64,000 nt of DNA from Anaeramoeba flamelloides. Lineage: Eukaryota > Metamonada > Anaeramoebidae. Both the position numbers and the translations under genes were made by a program. Positions 24,061 to 36,899 of this stretch are shown here, piece after piece. Position 1 is the first letter of the stretch; each line of letters starts with the position of its first letter. The stretch covers positions 496,001 to 560,000 of the forward strand of contig JANTQA010000047.1 in the NCBI GenBank assembly GCA_027625915.1, in the 5' to 3' direction. The notes under the pieces were generated by a model. The model searched no databases and was not told the DNA's origin. It worked only from the letters and a program-made list of their open reading frames with translations.

Positions 24061-25369
24061 TTTAAAGTATAAAAATGATAAAAAGATAAAAGAAAAACCA
24101 AATTAAAAAACAATATTTACTAAATTAAAAAAATGATTTACAAAATGAGAAAAAATGATTTAGATTTAAAAATTGATATTTTATTTTGAGATAAGAAATG
24201 AATAAAAATCATAGATGTGTTGAGTTTTTTCAATAAACTGGGTATCTTTTTCTGGAAAAGAAGATATTTGTATTTAATCCTTATGATTGATAAAAACTTT
24301 TGAAGAATAAAAAATAATATACAATAATGTATAATTTAAAATAATTGATAAAAATTATAATTGAAGAGTTATTTATATATAATTCTTCTTGATTTTTTTC
24401 AAATCTCGATGATTTTTTTCTTATTACTAATTGAAAATTAAGAATACACCCCTTAAATAATCTTTCATTTGAGTAAAAAACAAGATTGTTTTTACTAAAT
24501 CGATGAAAAATAAAATAATTATATATCCATTGATCCTACAACTATTACCATTAAAAATTTAAATTTTGAAAAGAAAAAAAAACTTTTGAATCTTTTACAA
24601 AAACTTTAATATTTATTAAAATATATTAATAAATCAATTTATTTGAAATTATTTTTTATTGATATTCAATTATTTCTATAGTTTTTATATGAACACTAAA
24701 TGAGAAAAGATTCAAATTCAAAATTAATTTAACGATTTCCAACTCATTAAACTAAATTTTATTGTATTTTTACTTCATTGAAATCATTTAAACTCTTTTC
24801 TTTATCAATTTCCTTTTGTCTAATATAAAAAAGAATATACGAATTGAATATAAAAAATATTTATCCATAAAAAAAGTAGAATTTGAATTTTATTTTGTTT
24901 AAATTTCAAAGTGGCGAAAAGGCATAAAAATGAATATTTGGTTTGATTTTATTTACAAACTAGCGAAAAATAGTTTTTATTGTTTTTTTTTATTTTTTGT
25001 AAAATGTATCTAACTTATTTTGGATTTCTATCTCGTTTTTTTTTTTTTTTTGAAAAAGATATTTTGTATTAAAAGGGATACTTTAAAAAGATCAATAATC
25101 AAAGATAAAATTTGGATTAGGTAATGTGCTTTAAAATAAATCTAAATATTATCAAAAAAATTTTCTTTTATAACCTTTTTATGTAAATTTAGAGTAATAA
25201 AAAATCATTATATCTCATTTCATAAATTGTTAGTCACTTTTTTTTTCTTTTTTATTTTAGTTTTTTTTACTTTTTAATCTTGAGAAAGATCTAAAATTGA
25301 ATTTTTAATCAGCTTTAAATATCATCACTTTCTGAAAAAATAAATGATATATATATATATATAAACTAA
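24061..25369. other. AT-rich spacer, nothing recognised
   Basis: No supported coding frame or repeat partner was found. A short TATATA run lies near 25350. Confidence 0.4.
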
Positions 25370-25905
25370 AATTCAAAATTTTCGACACAGCTAAAACGTT
25401 ACAAACAATCACAATAATACAATTTCATTGAAATTGGAGATAATTTTTATTTTTGTAAAATATGAAAATCATTTTTTCATCTTTTCATTTTTTGTTTTCA
25501 TTTCATTGTTTGAATTACGTAATTTGCTTCCTCTATCAAAATTTTTTTTCAACCCTTGATATTAGGTTAAAGCCAAGTTTTTCCAAATAGAAGAACTCAA
25601 ATAAAATTAGTTGGTAGTATCTAACCATTTGATCGATCAATATTCCTAATAGAATTACAAAAAATTTACTAATGTATTTTTTTGTTTTGCTCTCTCCAAA
25701 ATTTTCAACACACCCATGATTTATTTTTCTTGATAATTATTAATTTTTTGTTTTGTGAGTATTGTAATTTATAAACAAGTGTTAACATTTCAATTAGTGA
25801 ATGGTTCTAATTTGGTAAATCTTCTTGAATTGATTAAATAAGTTTTTTTTTTTCACAAATCGAATTTTGGTGTGTTAAAAATTTTGAATTGGTGTTTATA
25901 TATAT
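25370..25905. mobile_element. MITE family G, copy 1
   Basis: The ends AATTCAAAATTTTCGACACA and, at the right on the opposite strand, AATTCAAAATTTTTAACACA form inverted repeats. The whole 530-bp unit aligns in the same orientation with 53262-53805; shared blocks include GATCGATC, CAAAAAATTTACTAATGTAT and TTTTTGTTTTGCTC. A third, partial copy lies inverted at 44640-44950. Non-coding. Confidence 0.75.
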
Positions 25906-26099
25906 TCAAATACTATTTCAAAGTGTCATGATTTTGAAAAAAAGTTTACTAAAAAAAAAAGATAAAATTAAATAATAGATTTTAAAAAAGATACAATATA
26001 TATAATAATGATTGATATAGTTAAATTTTTTGATTCAATCGATTTTAAAATAATTTGAAAGACATATAAAAAATTATTTTAAATAAAATTATTCAAAGA

Positions 26100-26610
26100 T
26101 TTATATTAAAATATTATCATGGAAAAGAACTTGGTATATTCCAAGGGGGGTTCATTGTCTCCTATTTTATTTGCTCTAATTTCACATTTTATTTTATTTA
26201 AAATAAAAACATTTCACAAATAATTTTTAATTTTTTACAGATGATATTATCCTAAATATTAAAAGGAAATAACAATTATAAAAATCAAAAATTAAATTAA
26301 TATATCAAATTATTATTCAATTTGGACCAAAACCCAATTTGTCAAAAAAAATTATATCAAAAATTTTCAAAAAAATTAAATATTTAGGTATTTATTTTGA
26401 TAAATGTTCACATATAGTTTAGAAAGGTAGACAATCACAAGAAAAATATAACAAGTTTAGAAAATTATTTAATAAAACTATTGAAGAAATAACTTAAAAA
26501 TTAGACTACTTGAATCTTTTTAATCAAGTCAATAAAATATGGATTAGAATTTTTTAATACTATAATAAAAAATTCAAATTACATGAAACTTTAGATTAAT
26601 TTGTGTATTA
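26100..26610 (+). pseudogene. Decayed LINE reverse-transcriptase fragment
   Basis: The plus strand reads LGIFQG then SLSPILFALISHFI near 26130-26190 (the QG.SLSPILF box of non-LTR reverse transcriptases), FFTDDIIL near 26235 (catalytic DD) and KYLGIYFDK near 26375. Frame changes and stops lie between them. Only the palm and thumb region is recognisable, so this is a 5'-truncated or fragmentary copy. A poly-A run follows at 26626-26649. Confidence 0.8.
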
Positions 26611-26889
26611 CTAGAAGGATTCCAAAAAAAAAAAAAAAAAAAAAAAAAAGCAACAAAAACAAAAAAAGATAGATACACTCCAATTCTTATTTACAAAAAA
26701 GTTCAAAATTTAAAACAAAATATAAAAATTTAACAATTCCTTCTTTGGAAAAATTAATTAAATTTAATCAAATAATAACAACGAAAATCAACTGTTATTC
26801 AAAAAATTTAAAAGATTAGAATGTGCTATAAAACCTAATCCATAATTATAAATTTAATGAATTCCTAGGTACAGGGAAGTTTTTAGTTT
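26611..26889 (+). other. Probable LINE 3' region
   Basis: A 24-base A run is followed by AT-rich sequence with no motif. It lies between the reverse-transcriptase fragment and the stem-loop module, and probably belongs to the same decayed element. Confidence 0.35.
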
Positions 26890-27132
26890 TTTTTTTTTAA
26901 TGTTAAAAAGCAATTGAAAATTTCAAAACTTTTCAATTTATTTCTACTATTAAAAACCCCGCCAATGGCTTTTCTTGGGTATAATCAAGAAAGGTAAAAT
27001 AAGAGATTTTTTCTATTCTTTTGAATTCTGGAAAACAGTAGTTAGGTTTTTTTTAATTTTCTGAAATGTAAAGAAAATTAAAAAAAAAAACATAGCCACT
27101 CTGCGGCACTCTACGGCACTTAACGACACTCC
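26890..27132. repeat. Stem-loop modules with GC-richer linker (family F)
   Basis: At least two AT-rich hairpins, the second being TTTTTTTAATTTTCTGAAAT with its complement, are separated by short GC-richer joints: CCCCGCCAATGGC near 26957, and at 27091-27132 the linker CACTCTGCGGCACTCTACGG followed by CACTTAACGACACTCC. It shares GAATTCTGGAAAA-type stems with 50925-51378. Confidence 0.75.
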
Positions 27133-27540
27133 AAAAAATCAAAAATAAATATATATAACCCAAAGGTTTTTAATTTATCTTTCAAGTTCAACAATTCTAA
27201 AAAAACAATACATTTGTTAATAGCTTAAATAGATTTATATAATCAATAAAAAGTTAAATCATTAAAAGCCTTTCTGTTTAAAATACATTTAAAGAAATAA
27301 GAGAAATTTTTGATCATTTTGTAAAGGTTTGTCCGTCCAATGAAAAAAATTAATTAATTTTTCAAAATAAATTAAGAAATAAATCTTAACGAATTAATTT
27401 TAAACTAAGAACATTTGAAATTATTTTCATTATTGGTAATAGTGAAATCTAGGATTTGACACGCTTAAATTTCTGAAAGGGGATTGAAGTCTACATGCAA
27501 CTAGAGTGTAATTTACAAAATCCCAATAGTAAAAAAAAAA
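27133..27540. repeat. Inverted partner of 50490-50900
   Basis: The reverse complement of this stretch matches 50490-50900. Shared blocks are TGTAAATTACACTCTA, AATCCCCTTTCAGAAA, AATGAAAATAATTTCAAA and a final AACCCAAA beside the stem-loop module at each site. The repeat and the adjoining modules therefore move or duplicate together. Confidence 0.65.
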
Positions 27541-29340
27541 TAAAGTCTAAATTTTTTCTCATATATTAAGTAAAAAACAGTAATAGATTTGAAATATTCT
27601 CATTTCAAAATAAAGTTTAAATTTAATTTGGTTACTTGTGGAAACTTCTGAGTTTTGTTTCTTAAAAGTTGTTTTTTATAAAGTAAGCAAGTATAATTAT
27701 GTTGAAAAAACAGATTTTGGCTTTTGTGGTATGTTCTCTGTGTTTGGTGATTACCAGAATTAGAGCTCGTTACAATTAGGATTTCCAAGACATGTTATTG
27801 ATAGCAAAAACTAAATTATTCTCAAAAAGTGAATCTAATTTGACATTTAGAAATGCCTTCTTTTTACTTTTTTTTTTGTTTTGGGTTTCTTTTGAAAACT
27901 ACTTGATCATAAAAGAAATTGTATAAAACTATTTGTTCAATAATAAGGTATATAATTACTATCTAAAAAGAAGATCATGGGGGGTGTGTTTCGCAAAACA
28001 TTTTTGCTTTAATTTGTGAAGACTTTTAAGAACTTTTTAATTGCAAATTTTTCATAATTATGAAATATACCTGATCTAAATGCGTAATTACAAGTTGGTT
28101 CTGAAAAACAAAACCCAACCATTATTGATCAAAATCAAATATAATCTAATTTCTGTTAAAAAACCGAGAAAATATCAAATTTAGTCAAAAAGGGTTTGAT
28201 TATTGTTACAAATAGGAACTTTCCTTTTTCTGAAAAATTCACAATTAAAGAGTTTTTCTAAGTCTTGACAAATAAAGGAACAATGTTTCACTCTGATTTC
28301 CACACACTGGCTTTTTTTTGAACATTAATCCATAATCCTCACTTTTCAGGTTTTTTGTTTTTAATCATACAAAAGCTTTTCAAAGAGAGTTACACCAAAT
28401 TTATAAAGAGTCTTTTATAAAGTGTTTGTACTCTCAAAATATTAATTGGGTTGAAGAAAACCTCTTTAAAAAAAAAGCAAAAAATGAAAAATTGATGATC
28501 TATTGACAAGAAAAGTAAATGTAAAAAGCAAATGGAAAATTACGGTAACTTTCCAAAAAACCAATTTAATCGTTTTTATTCCTTTATTTTCGCAAACAAC
28601 TTGAAACAGTTAAAGATATTTTCTCACTTTTTATTAAAATGTTCCAAAATAATTAGAAGAGGGACCAATTTTCAAAGGTTGTATAAGTTGAAGAGTTCTT
28701 CATCGTGGTAAAATTTCATCTCGAGATTTTTCTCATTTTTATTGAGAAAAATTAAATTTTCAATTATTGTAAATTTTACTTTTGACAAATAAAAAAAACT
28801 CCTTTAAACAAAACTTTATATAATAGCTTAAAAGAAGTGAAGTTATGCTAAATTGACAAAATAAGATATCGTAACATCTCAAAGGCTAAAAAAAATCACT
28901 CAATTCTCATAATTGTTTATCAATAGCTATTTAAAAGTCTATTTAATCTCCTCAACTTTTGCGAAAAAATGTTGTTTATTTTTTCTGATAAAATTTTAAA
29001 TAAAAGACCTTATATTTCAAAATTGATCAAACGACTCAAAGGTTTCAAATAAACAGTTTTACATTGATAATGCAGGTTCTGATTAAAAATTAAAGAAAAC
29101 GAATCAAAAAGATACTTTTTAAAAAAAAATATATATAAAAACTTTTTGAAAAAAATGATTTAAAATTGAAAACGATCGAAAATTTATTTTTTAAAAATAA
29201 CAAAGGTCTAAAACAGAAAAATTTTTTTCAGAGTAAATAAAAAATACAAATAAGGGAAAGTCTCTGAAAAAAAAAAAAAAAAAAACAGAATTTAATTGAT
29301 ATTTTTAAGGTAAAATTAAAATCAAAAAGAAAAAAAAATC
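27541..29340. other. AT-rich spacer, nothing recognised
   Basis: No supported gene. A 62-codon ATG frame on the minus strand (27600-27788) shows no similarity and no coding signature. Some A and T homopolymers are present. Confidence 0.4.
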
Positions 29341-30342
29341 CTAATTTTTTGATTTCCACTTTTGGGAATACAAAAAGGCATTACTGTTGTCACCCTCCCC
29401 GGTGTTTTTTTGGTTTGGTTTTGTTTGGTTTCGGTTCTTGGGGTTGATTGTTTGTGTTAATTTTCTTTTTTTGTAAAATTGAGACACCTCACAGAGGATT
29501 TCTAAAGGTGTCTTTCTTTCCAAAGAGTTGGTTCTGTTTTGGTTTTTGAATTGGATTAGTAATGTTTCCTCTGTCAACAAGCCTTTGGGTTCAGAGGGAA
29601 GGATTTTTTCGGTTGGCTGTGTTTGCTTTTGGCTTTGGATATTGCTTTGGTGATAGCTTTGTGTTCGTTGGGGATCATTTATCAAATGGTGTTTTGTATT
29701 TTCCAAACTCGAAAATTGAAAGTGGTCGGGAATGTTGAGGGTTTTACTGGTAATGGCGGTTGCGGTGTTGTTTTTGTTTACATTATCATTTTGAATATTT
29801 TTTTGTGGATCAGTAAAAAATTGATAATTATTTTTGCCAAATTGAAGAGTTTTTCCTTTCTGTTTTAACTTCCATTTTTGCTTTTGGCTTGTTTGAGATT
29901 TTTTGGGATTTTGAGTGTTAGCTTTAATTTTTTTCGAAAGGCCGAAAATTAGCCATTCGCGAGAATAGGGATCAACATTGCTAAGTAAATACTGGCGAGA
30001 GAAAAAGCTCGAGAGCCCCCGTTCAAGCGACCTTCTTGAGACACCCGTGTGCTCTGAAAGATTGTTGAGGCTTTGTCTCAAAATCCGAATCTCTTTTGGT
30101 TTCGTTGGGGCTTGTAGGGCTTGTGTGGCTTTTTTGCTTTTAATTTTACTGTTGATCCAACTTTTTTTTTTCGATTTGGAGAGGTTGAAATTCAAATGCT
30201 CAATCGTGAGACCAATTATGGATTGTGGATATAATTTCAACCATAAGGTAAGCCTCGTTTTCATCGAGTGGGTGTGTTTTAATTGTTCAAGTAATTCCTT
30301 TTCGGTTTCCTTGGATTCGGTTTGATCGAAGGAAAAGTTCAT
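29341..30342 (-). CDS. Hypothetical basic, Gln/Asn/Lys-rich protein
   Basis: A single open frame of 333 residues starts at the first ATG (30342); the frame continues upstream without another ATG. The coding strand is much richer in C and poorer in T than its flanks, which supports a real gene. Residues 1-60 look helical. Residues about 88-114 (LNNLSEHTGVSRRSLERGLS) could form a helix-turn-helix. Residues 120-260 are Gln/Asn/Lys-rich and probably disordered. A short ordered patch, TPLEILCEVSQFYKKRKL, lies near residue 295, and the C-terminus is Asn/Lys/Gln-rich. No signal peptide or membrane segment. I do not recognise the family; a nuclear DNA- or RNA-binding role would be only a guess from the charge and the possible HTH. 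Confidence 0.7.
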   Translation of the reverse strand: MNFSFDQTESKETEKELLEQLKHTHSMKTRLTLWLKLYPQSIIGLTIEHLNFNLSKSKKKSWINSKIKSKKATQALQAPTKPKEIRILRQSLNNLSEHTGVSRRSLERGLSSFFSRQYLLSNVDPYSREWLIFGLSKKIKANTQNPKKSQTSQKQKWKLKQKGKTLQFGKNNYQFFTDPQKNIQNDNVNKNNTATAITSKTLNIPDHFQFSSLENTKHHLINDPQRTQSYHQSNIQSQKQTQPTEKILPSEPKGLLTEETLLIQFKNQNRTNSLERKTPLEILCEVSQFYKKRKLTQTINPKNRNQTKPNQKNTGEGDNSNAFLYSQKWKSKN

Positions 30343-31992
30343 TTGCTGCAAGTTACGACAAAAAATTTTTTTCAGGAAGGAAAAAAAAATGAAAATCAAA
30401 GATCGAAAGTTTGTCAACAACAAAAAGTAACACTGACAAATTTTATTGTGTTCATAATTTTTATAAGAGCCATTTTAAGTCAACTTTTCAATTACTTTTG
30501 AACGTATTAGCCTTTCGAAACAAGTAGATAATTCAGAATTATCAGAAAAAGATTTGTTTTAAGGTTTGGGATGGATAAAGGCATCAAAACATTTGTTCCT
30601 TCAGGTACCAAGTTATTGTTAAGAATTACTTGGTTTCTTGGAAGAAATAAATGCTTCAATATTTTACAAACATATCATTTCTAATTATAGGAGTAAAATA
30701 AGGTTGTGACTTGATCTCTTCATTTCTAAACGATTTTTTTCAAAAGTCTTTTACTCTCAAAATTTATCTTCTTTGTATCAAATTTTGATAAAAGCTTTTG
30801 TTGGTACTCAAAAGATTTGAATTTTACCTCAATAGGTGATTGAGTTTGAAAAGGAATTAAAAGACTATGTTTTATTATCTGCTTTGACATCTATTCGTTC
30901 CTATTTCTTATAGTATTAAACAAAGTAATTATTAAGTTATTGTGATTTTCGCACTTTTACATTGATAAAAACAAAGTTTTTTGAGAATAAATTCAAAGAA
31001 AAAAAGTATTATTCGGTAATTTAATTTGAAATTTGTCTAGTAAATAGATAGAACTAATGTACAATAATTGAAGTATATTTTGAAAATTATTCTTAATTTG
31101 GATTCAAAAGATTCAACTGAACGAGAAAAAATTCACTTGAAAGATAAATTAAGAAGATCTTGAAAATTTTTTATTATTTGATAAAAAAAAAAAAACCGAA
31201 TAAAAAGGGAAAAGAAGAGACAGAGAGAAGTATAGTGGAGTAAAAAATCTTCTCAGATGAATGAAAAATTAGTTCTAACCGAAGATAGAGAATTAAAATT
31301 GATCACTTAATCAAAAATATTCGTTCGGTGAATAGAAAACCGTTTAGTTTAGAGTCAGAAAAATTCATCAAACCAAGTAAAAATAATTGTATTAAAATTA
31401 ATTTTTAAAAAAGAATTATAAAGATTTTGAAAGATTAAAAGGCAATTTATTGATAAAAAAAAATGAGAAAAATTTCATCTTTTGAATTTGATTAAAAATC
31501 CGTTTACCTCACCAAGTTTGTATATTTAAGGGAAAATTTTTGAATCAAAAGGTTTGAATATTTTCTAATCATTTTTCCAAATTCAAGATCGAACCTGAAA
31601 AGTTAATTTAAATTTGAGCCAAGAATTAGTATGTGTATTCCTAAATTCAAATAGCCAATCTTGAAAAAAAAACAACCAAGTTAAATTTTTATCATGGGTG
31701 AAAGTGTGTCAATATGGGTGATTTATGCAACAGTAGAGATAATAATTTTTCTGGAATTATTGAAATAACAATAACCCTTTCATCATAAAGATATAAAACC
31801 ACTAAACCCTTTTCATAATTTGTATCCTTTTTTGAAAATTTGAATTTAATAGAAAGCAAACTTTTAAATCGCAAAAAAAAAGATATTTTTCATAGAATTT
31901 GAGTAGAACCTTTTAGTAGTTATTTCAAAATTGAAGGTTTATATTATTTTTACTTTTTTCTTAAAAAAAAAGTTTTCAATTTTAATTTATTA
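30343..31992. other. Spacer upstream of the 333-residue gene
   Basis: Presumed promoter region of the minus-strand gene, then AT-rich sequence. A 60-codon minus frame at 31692-31874 is unsupported. No repeat partner was recognised. Confidence 0.4.
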
Positions 31993-32398
31993 AGAAAAAA
32001 AGTGAAACAGGTAAAAAAGTTACGAACAATTTTTAATTGGGAACATTATTGAAAATGAAAAATGCTATCAATTAATAAAAGAAAAAATAAATGTTAAAAA
32101 TCAAAACGGATGAATTAAACACAATAACAGTCTTTTTTAATACTTTCTTTTGATATGGGATTTTTTCTTTGATTGAACTTTTTATTAAAAATTTGTTGAA
32201 AAAATTGATTATTTTTGCGATGTACAAAACAACATCTTCAATTTCTATAAATTAAGTAGATTTAAATTTTTGACGTTTAGTTGATTGAAAATAATATAAT
32301 GGATTATTCTTTGAAGTTTATTTGTTTCTTGGATTAATTGATTTTACTTTTCGTTTTCATTATGGTTTTCAATTAAAAATCGAGTTTCACTTTTTTTC
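31993..32398. mobile_element. MITE family A, copy 2
   Basis: The left end AAAAAAAGTGAAACAGG continues into AATTTTTAATTGGGAACATT. On the opposite strand the right end reads AAAAAAAGTGAAACTCGATT then TTTAATTG. The centre contains AACAGTCTTTTTTAATACTT then TCTTTTGATATGGGA, matching copies 1 and 3. About 405 bp, non-coding. Confidence 0.8.
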
Positions 32399-32599
32399 CC
32401 TCTTTTACGTTTTTTTCACAATTGTGAGTTTCCAAATAGGATTTCAAAATATTTATCAGTCAAAGTTTTAGCATTGTAACTTTCAGATTGGTTTTGAATA
32501 TGTAAGGTACATAATATAAATTTTCTATTTAAGTGTAAAAACTATGTTGTAAAAAAAAGTACAAAAAAATTTGTTAAAGAAGCCTGAATATAAAAAGGA

Positions 32600-32938
32600 A
32601 GATGAATAAATCAAAAGTATAATAAATTATTAAAAATGATGTGGTGGATTAAACATAATAAGAGTCTTTTTTAATGCTATTTTTGATATGGGATTTTTTC
32701 TTTAATTGATCTTTTTCTTAAAAAATTGTTGAAAAAAGTGAATAATTTTGAAGATCTGCAAACTACTTATTCGATTTTAATTGTAAAGCCAATATATTTT
32801 TTGTTTGTTTGATTGGTAATAATATAATGAATTGTTCTCTAATGTAAATAAGTTACTTCTTTTGATTTATATTGCCTTTCTTTTTGAGATTTTCATGGTT
32901 GTATTTATCTTTCCAATTATAAATCCTGTCAGACTTTT
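32600..32938. mobile_element. MITE family A, copy 3 (left end worn)
   Basis: Same orientation as copy 2, 200 bases downstream. It shares AGTCTTTTTTAATGCTA then TTTTGATATGGGATTTTTTC, the internal GTTGAAAAAA block, and a right end with CCAATTATAAATCCTGTC. The left inverted repeat is no longer clear. Confidence 0.65.
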
Positions 32939-32964
32939 TTTATTTAAACAATAAATAAATATTA

Positions 32965-33420
32965 GTGAAATTAGTTTTCTTATAATAAAGTGATCAACAA
33001 AACCTGTTCCAAGATCATAAAACCCATATTTCAAAATAAAATCCATATTTTTTTCTTCTTTTTGTTCATTGGCATCTATAATTGGTATCCAATAATATGT
33101 CTAAGTTCAAATCAATTTTGTAATTAAAATCAATGGTATCTTGTTTAAATTGTGAATTACGAATAGAATTTGTTGAAAAATTCTAAGTAATTTTCTCAAT
33201 TTTTTTTGAAACAATTTTTGCTTTTTTATTGTCAATATTTTGAAACAAAAAAAACTCAATATTTATAGACAATTTTTCCATTTGATCATTCATTTTTAAA
33301 TTTTTTTTTAAATAATATAACTTTCTGAAAACAAAACTATGTTTACTTATCGTTTATTGTGGATTTTTGTGATCATTAAATTTACATGGTTTTTAAGAAA
33401 CGAGTAATCAAAAAATAATC
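32965..33420. repeat. Dispersed repeat D, copy 1
   Basis: Shares with 36900-37440 the succession TTTCAAAATAAAATCC, CAAATCAATTTTG, GAATTTGTTGAAAAATT, TTTTCTCAATTTTTTTTGAA and TTATTGTGG near the right edge. The right end is weaker than in the other copies. Confidence 0.55.
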
Positions 33421-36400
33421 TTCTAGTAAATTAAATAGAAAATTCAAAAATAAATTACCACAACTTGAAATTTCAAAACATAGGAAAAATTTGTAAAGTA
33501 TAAAACCAAACTTACTTTTAAGACTATTTCTGGAATGAATCTACGTTTTTAAAAGTTTACTCCATTTTTTAGGCTTTTTTGACTGGATCAAAATCCAGCA
33601 TATTCCTTAATTATTTAAAAAACAATAATTTCTTTAAAAAGAAGAAAAAAATCTTAGTATCTATGAAATTAGTTTAACAAAATACACATTTAAAATGAAA
33701 CCACAAATTTTTGGATAAACTCAATATAGAAAATCTACTTAATTTCAAAAAAAAAAAATTATAATATTAAACTTGAAAAATAAATAATTTTTGATTCAAA
33801 GATCACTTCATATCATTTTTTACTTGTTATTGAACAAAAAAATAGGAGAAAAAAAAAACTAAACAATATAATTAAAAAGTATAACAAAATATCTTTTTTA
33901 ATACCTGAAAAATTCAAATTATACCCAAAAGAAATATTTTTAATTAGATTATTTTTAATCAATAATTTATAACCAGATCTTAATTATTTTTTGTTAGTTA
34001 TTAGCAACATATATTAAATGTATCAATAGGTTTTACAATTATTTCTCAATTTTTTCAATAGATAAAATGAATTTAAATAATTAAATCCCATCTATCTAAT
34101 GATAAAAAAAAAAAGATATTTTCAAATAACTGATTTTAATACAAACAGTTACTTGTTTATACCCTTAATATTTGATAAAGAATATTACCTAATCTTTTAA
34201 ATATGTATGCATTTAATTAATATTTATGAAAAAAAGAAAGGGTAATTTTTTTTAGATCTCCAATTATCCAATATTTGACTTATTTTAATTGAATTTTTAA
34301 AATAAGATTAAAGTTTTAAAAATTATTTGTTCATATAAAATCTCAGAAATGACTCAAAGTGAGATTTCTTAGGAATAAAAAGGTTTGGAAAATTTTTCTT
34401 TTTCTAATTTTATCCAAAAATTCATCTAAAAAAGAATTGAAGGTTTTTAGTTGACAATTAAATTCACAAAAATTAATTCTTTTAAAAATGATAACTTATT
34501 TCTCTAAAATCGATAAATGAAGTTTTCTTATTGGGTTTAATAATATTTATGTGTAAATAATTACTCTATTACATTTGGGAAAATAAAAAATTATAAGAGT
34601 TACTAATCTCTTTAGGAAGTAAGTAAATTTTATCAATTTTGAAAAATTTTAATTGTGTGAACCTTATAAAAAATGATTTTTTGATTGCCATTGGATATTA
34701 AAACTTTGAAACTGAAATATCTTTTGTTACTTTATTTATAAAAAGAGAGAGAACACTATGTAAACTAGAGGTGAATCATTCATTTTTGGAATTTTTTGAA
34801 TATTTTTTTTGATTCAATTTTTGGTTTTATTAAATTAGTTTTTTGATCTTGAAAGTTTTTTCTACGAATAAATGAAATTAATCATAAAAGAAACCAAAAA
34901 ATATTCATGAGTATGTGTATATAAGAAATAAAATTTATCCTTTTAGAAGATTAAAAACACGAAAGAGTACTCTTTCCAGATAAATTTGTTAAAATCAAGA
35001 ATTAAAAAAAATTAACCAAAGACTATTTTCAAAGATTTTTTTTCAAAATATTCTTAATTTTGAAGAAATTAAAACACTTTATTACTTTGAATTTATCACC
35101 CCATTACTTATTATTATTTTTCACAAAACATTTTTTTACAAATTTGCTTTCAGAATTCTATTTTCAAATATTTTTTCCAAAAAACCAAACCAAAGAACAC
35201 CATCACAAATATTAAAGAGAAGGATTGAATTATCAGAATCAAAAAAAAAAAACAGTTATCTAAAATTCAACACAAACAAAATGAGAAATTGAGAATAAAA
35301 TCCAGCAATCAGAAACAAAATTATTTTTAGTTTTCAATTTAATCCCAAATAAATAAGAATAAAATCAAGTCTATTAATCCAATAAATCTTTATTTATAAA
35401 GAAGAATTTAATTTTTTTCCTATTTTCTAAAACAAAACTAGGATTAGATGGATTAAATAAAAATATGATTTTTAAATTCATTTTCGAAATACTTAAGAAA
35501 GAAGAAGTAATTTGTTAATCAAAAATTTTCGAATAAAAAGTTTTCATAGAAAGAATTAAAAATAGAAAACGAAGTAACGAAGAAAGGAGAAGTAGATATA
35601 TTAAATGTTCTAGGTAATATCCATAAATAAATGATTTAATTATATTTTTTTTTTGTCAATTTTTTCAATTTTTTTTGGAATCCATTTTTTAATTGGTATA
35701 TAAATATCATATATGATAGATCTATTCCACTCTCGTATTTATTATTTCAATGTGTTTGGTTTCAAGAAATAATTTAAAGGGTTCAGTTTCTCTTAAACTC
35801 TGTTACTCAAAATTTGGAATATGTACTTCCCCTTTAATAAAAAAAAATAGCTGTTAATTTTAAACATAGATACATCTTATCTCAAAGATATTATTTTGAA
35901 AACATAAACTACGAAACTTTTTTCAAATCAAAATCTCTAAATTTTATATTTTTGAAATACACTTGTATAATAAACACTATTTATCATAGCTATTTAGAAA
36001 ATGAGGTTTACAACTTTAATAGATATTACGGGGAATCTGAAAAAAATAAAAGAAAATTTTGATTAATATTATTTTCATTTTGAATACAAAAATTTTTGAA
36101 ATTTTTATTTGGGTCTGTCAAGAGTTTATTTGATCTTTATTTTAAACATCTAAAAAGAATCATTTTTTTCTATTTTAAAAGAAAACAAAAAATATTTTTC
36201 AAAAGATATCACTAAATTACATTGAAAAATAAGATTTTCAGACTGTTTTTGTATATATTTTTGTATCATTTTGTTTTTTTATTCATGATTGAGTTTTAAT
36301 AGATCTTAATATATATATTTTTTCCCCAAATTGTTTTAAATTTTATCATTTTTTCTTACTTAATGTTTAATCTAAAATTCATTAGTTTTACTTTATTTCA

Positions 36401-36899
36401 AAAAAATAATCTACCAAAAATATGTGTTTATTTTTTTAAAGTTGGGAATTTTGAAAAAGGGGGGTTTTTCTTATGTTAATTAGTTTAGTAGTTATCTTTT
36501 CTTAATGGCATAAAACTATCATAACTTTCAAAAAAAAATTGATAAATGATGAATAACTAAAATCCAATATGTAGTTTTGGCTCACTTTAATTTCTCTGAA
36601 TTTAACGTTATCTTATGCAAAGTAAATGTAAAACACGAAAAAAATTTTTACTATAATATTTATTACAATAAAGAGTATTAATTGTCAAATAGTTACGAAA
36701 AGGGGGATATTCATGAACATGGTAAAACTTTTTTCAATGCAAAAAAATAAAATCAATTTAATCATTTTTGTTTTTTTAGGATAATAATTATTTGACACTT
36801 GTAATTTAGTAAATTATAAAATACAGAATTTCACCATTATAATATATTAAATTTTTCGACTTTTGTTTGTGAAAGACTGAGTTGTCCTTTACTGTTCTC
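33421..36899. other. Long AT-rich spacer, nothing recognised
   Basis: No frame starting at ATG is long enough to support a gene. A stretch near 33840-34140 reads weakly like a worn LINE C-terminal region but has no diagnostic motif. No repeat partner was identified with confidence. Confidence 0.4.

Noticed and set aside
33840-34140. Possible third LINE fragment
   Set aside because: A weak resemblance to a LINE C-terminal region only; no catalytic or thumb motif can be read.
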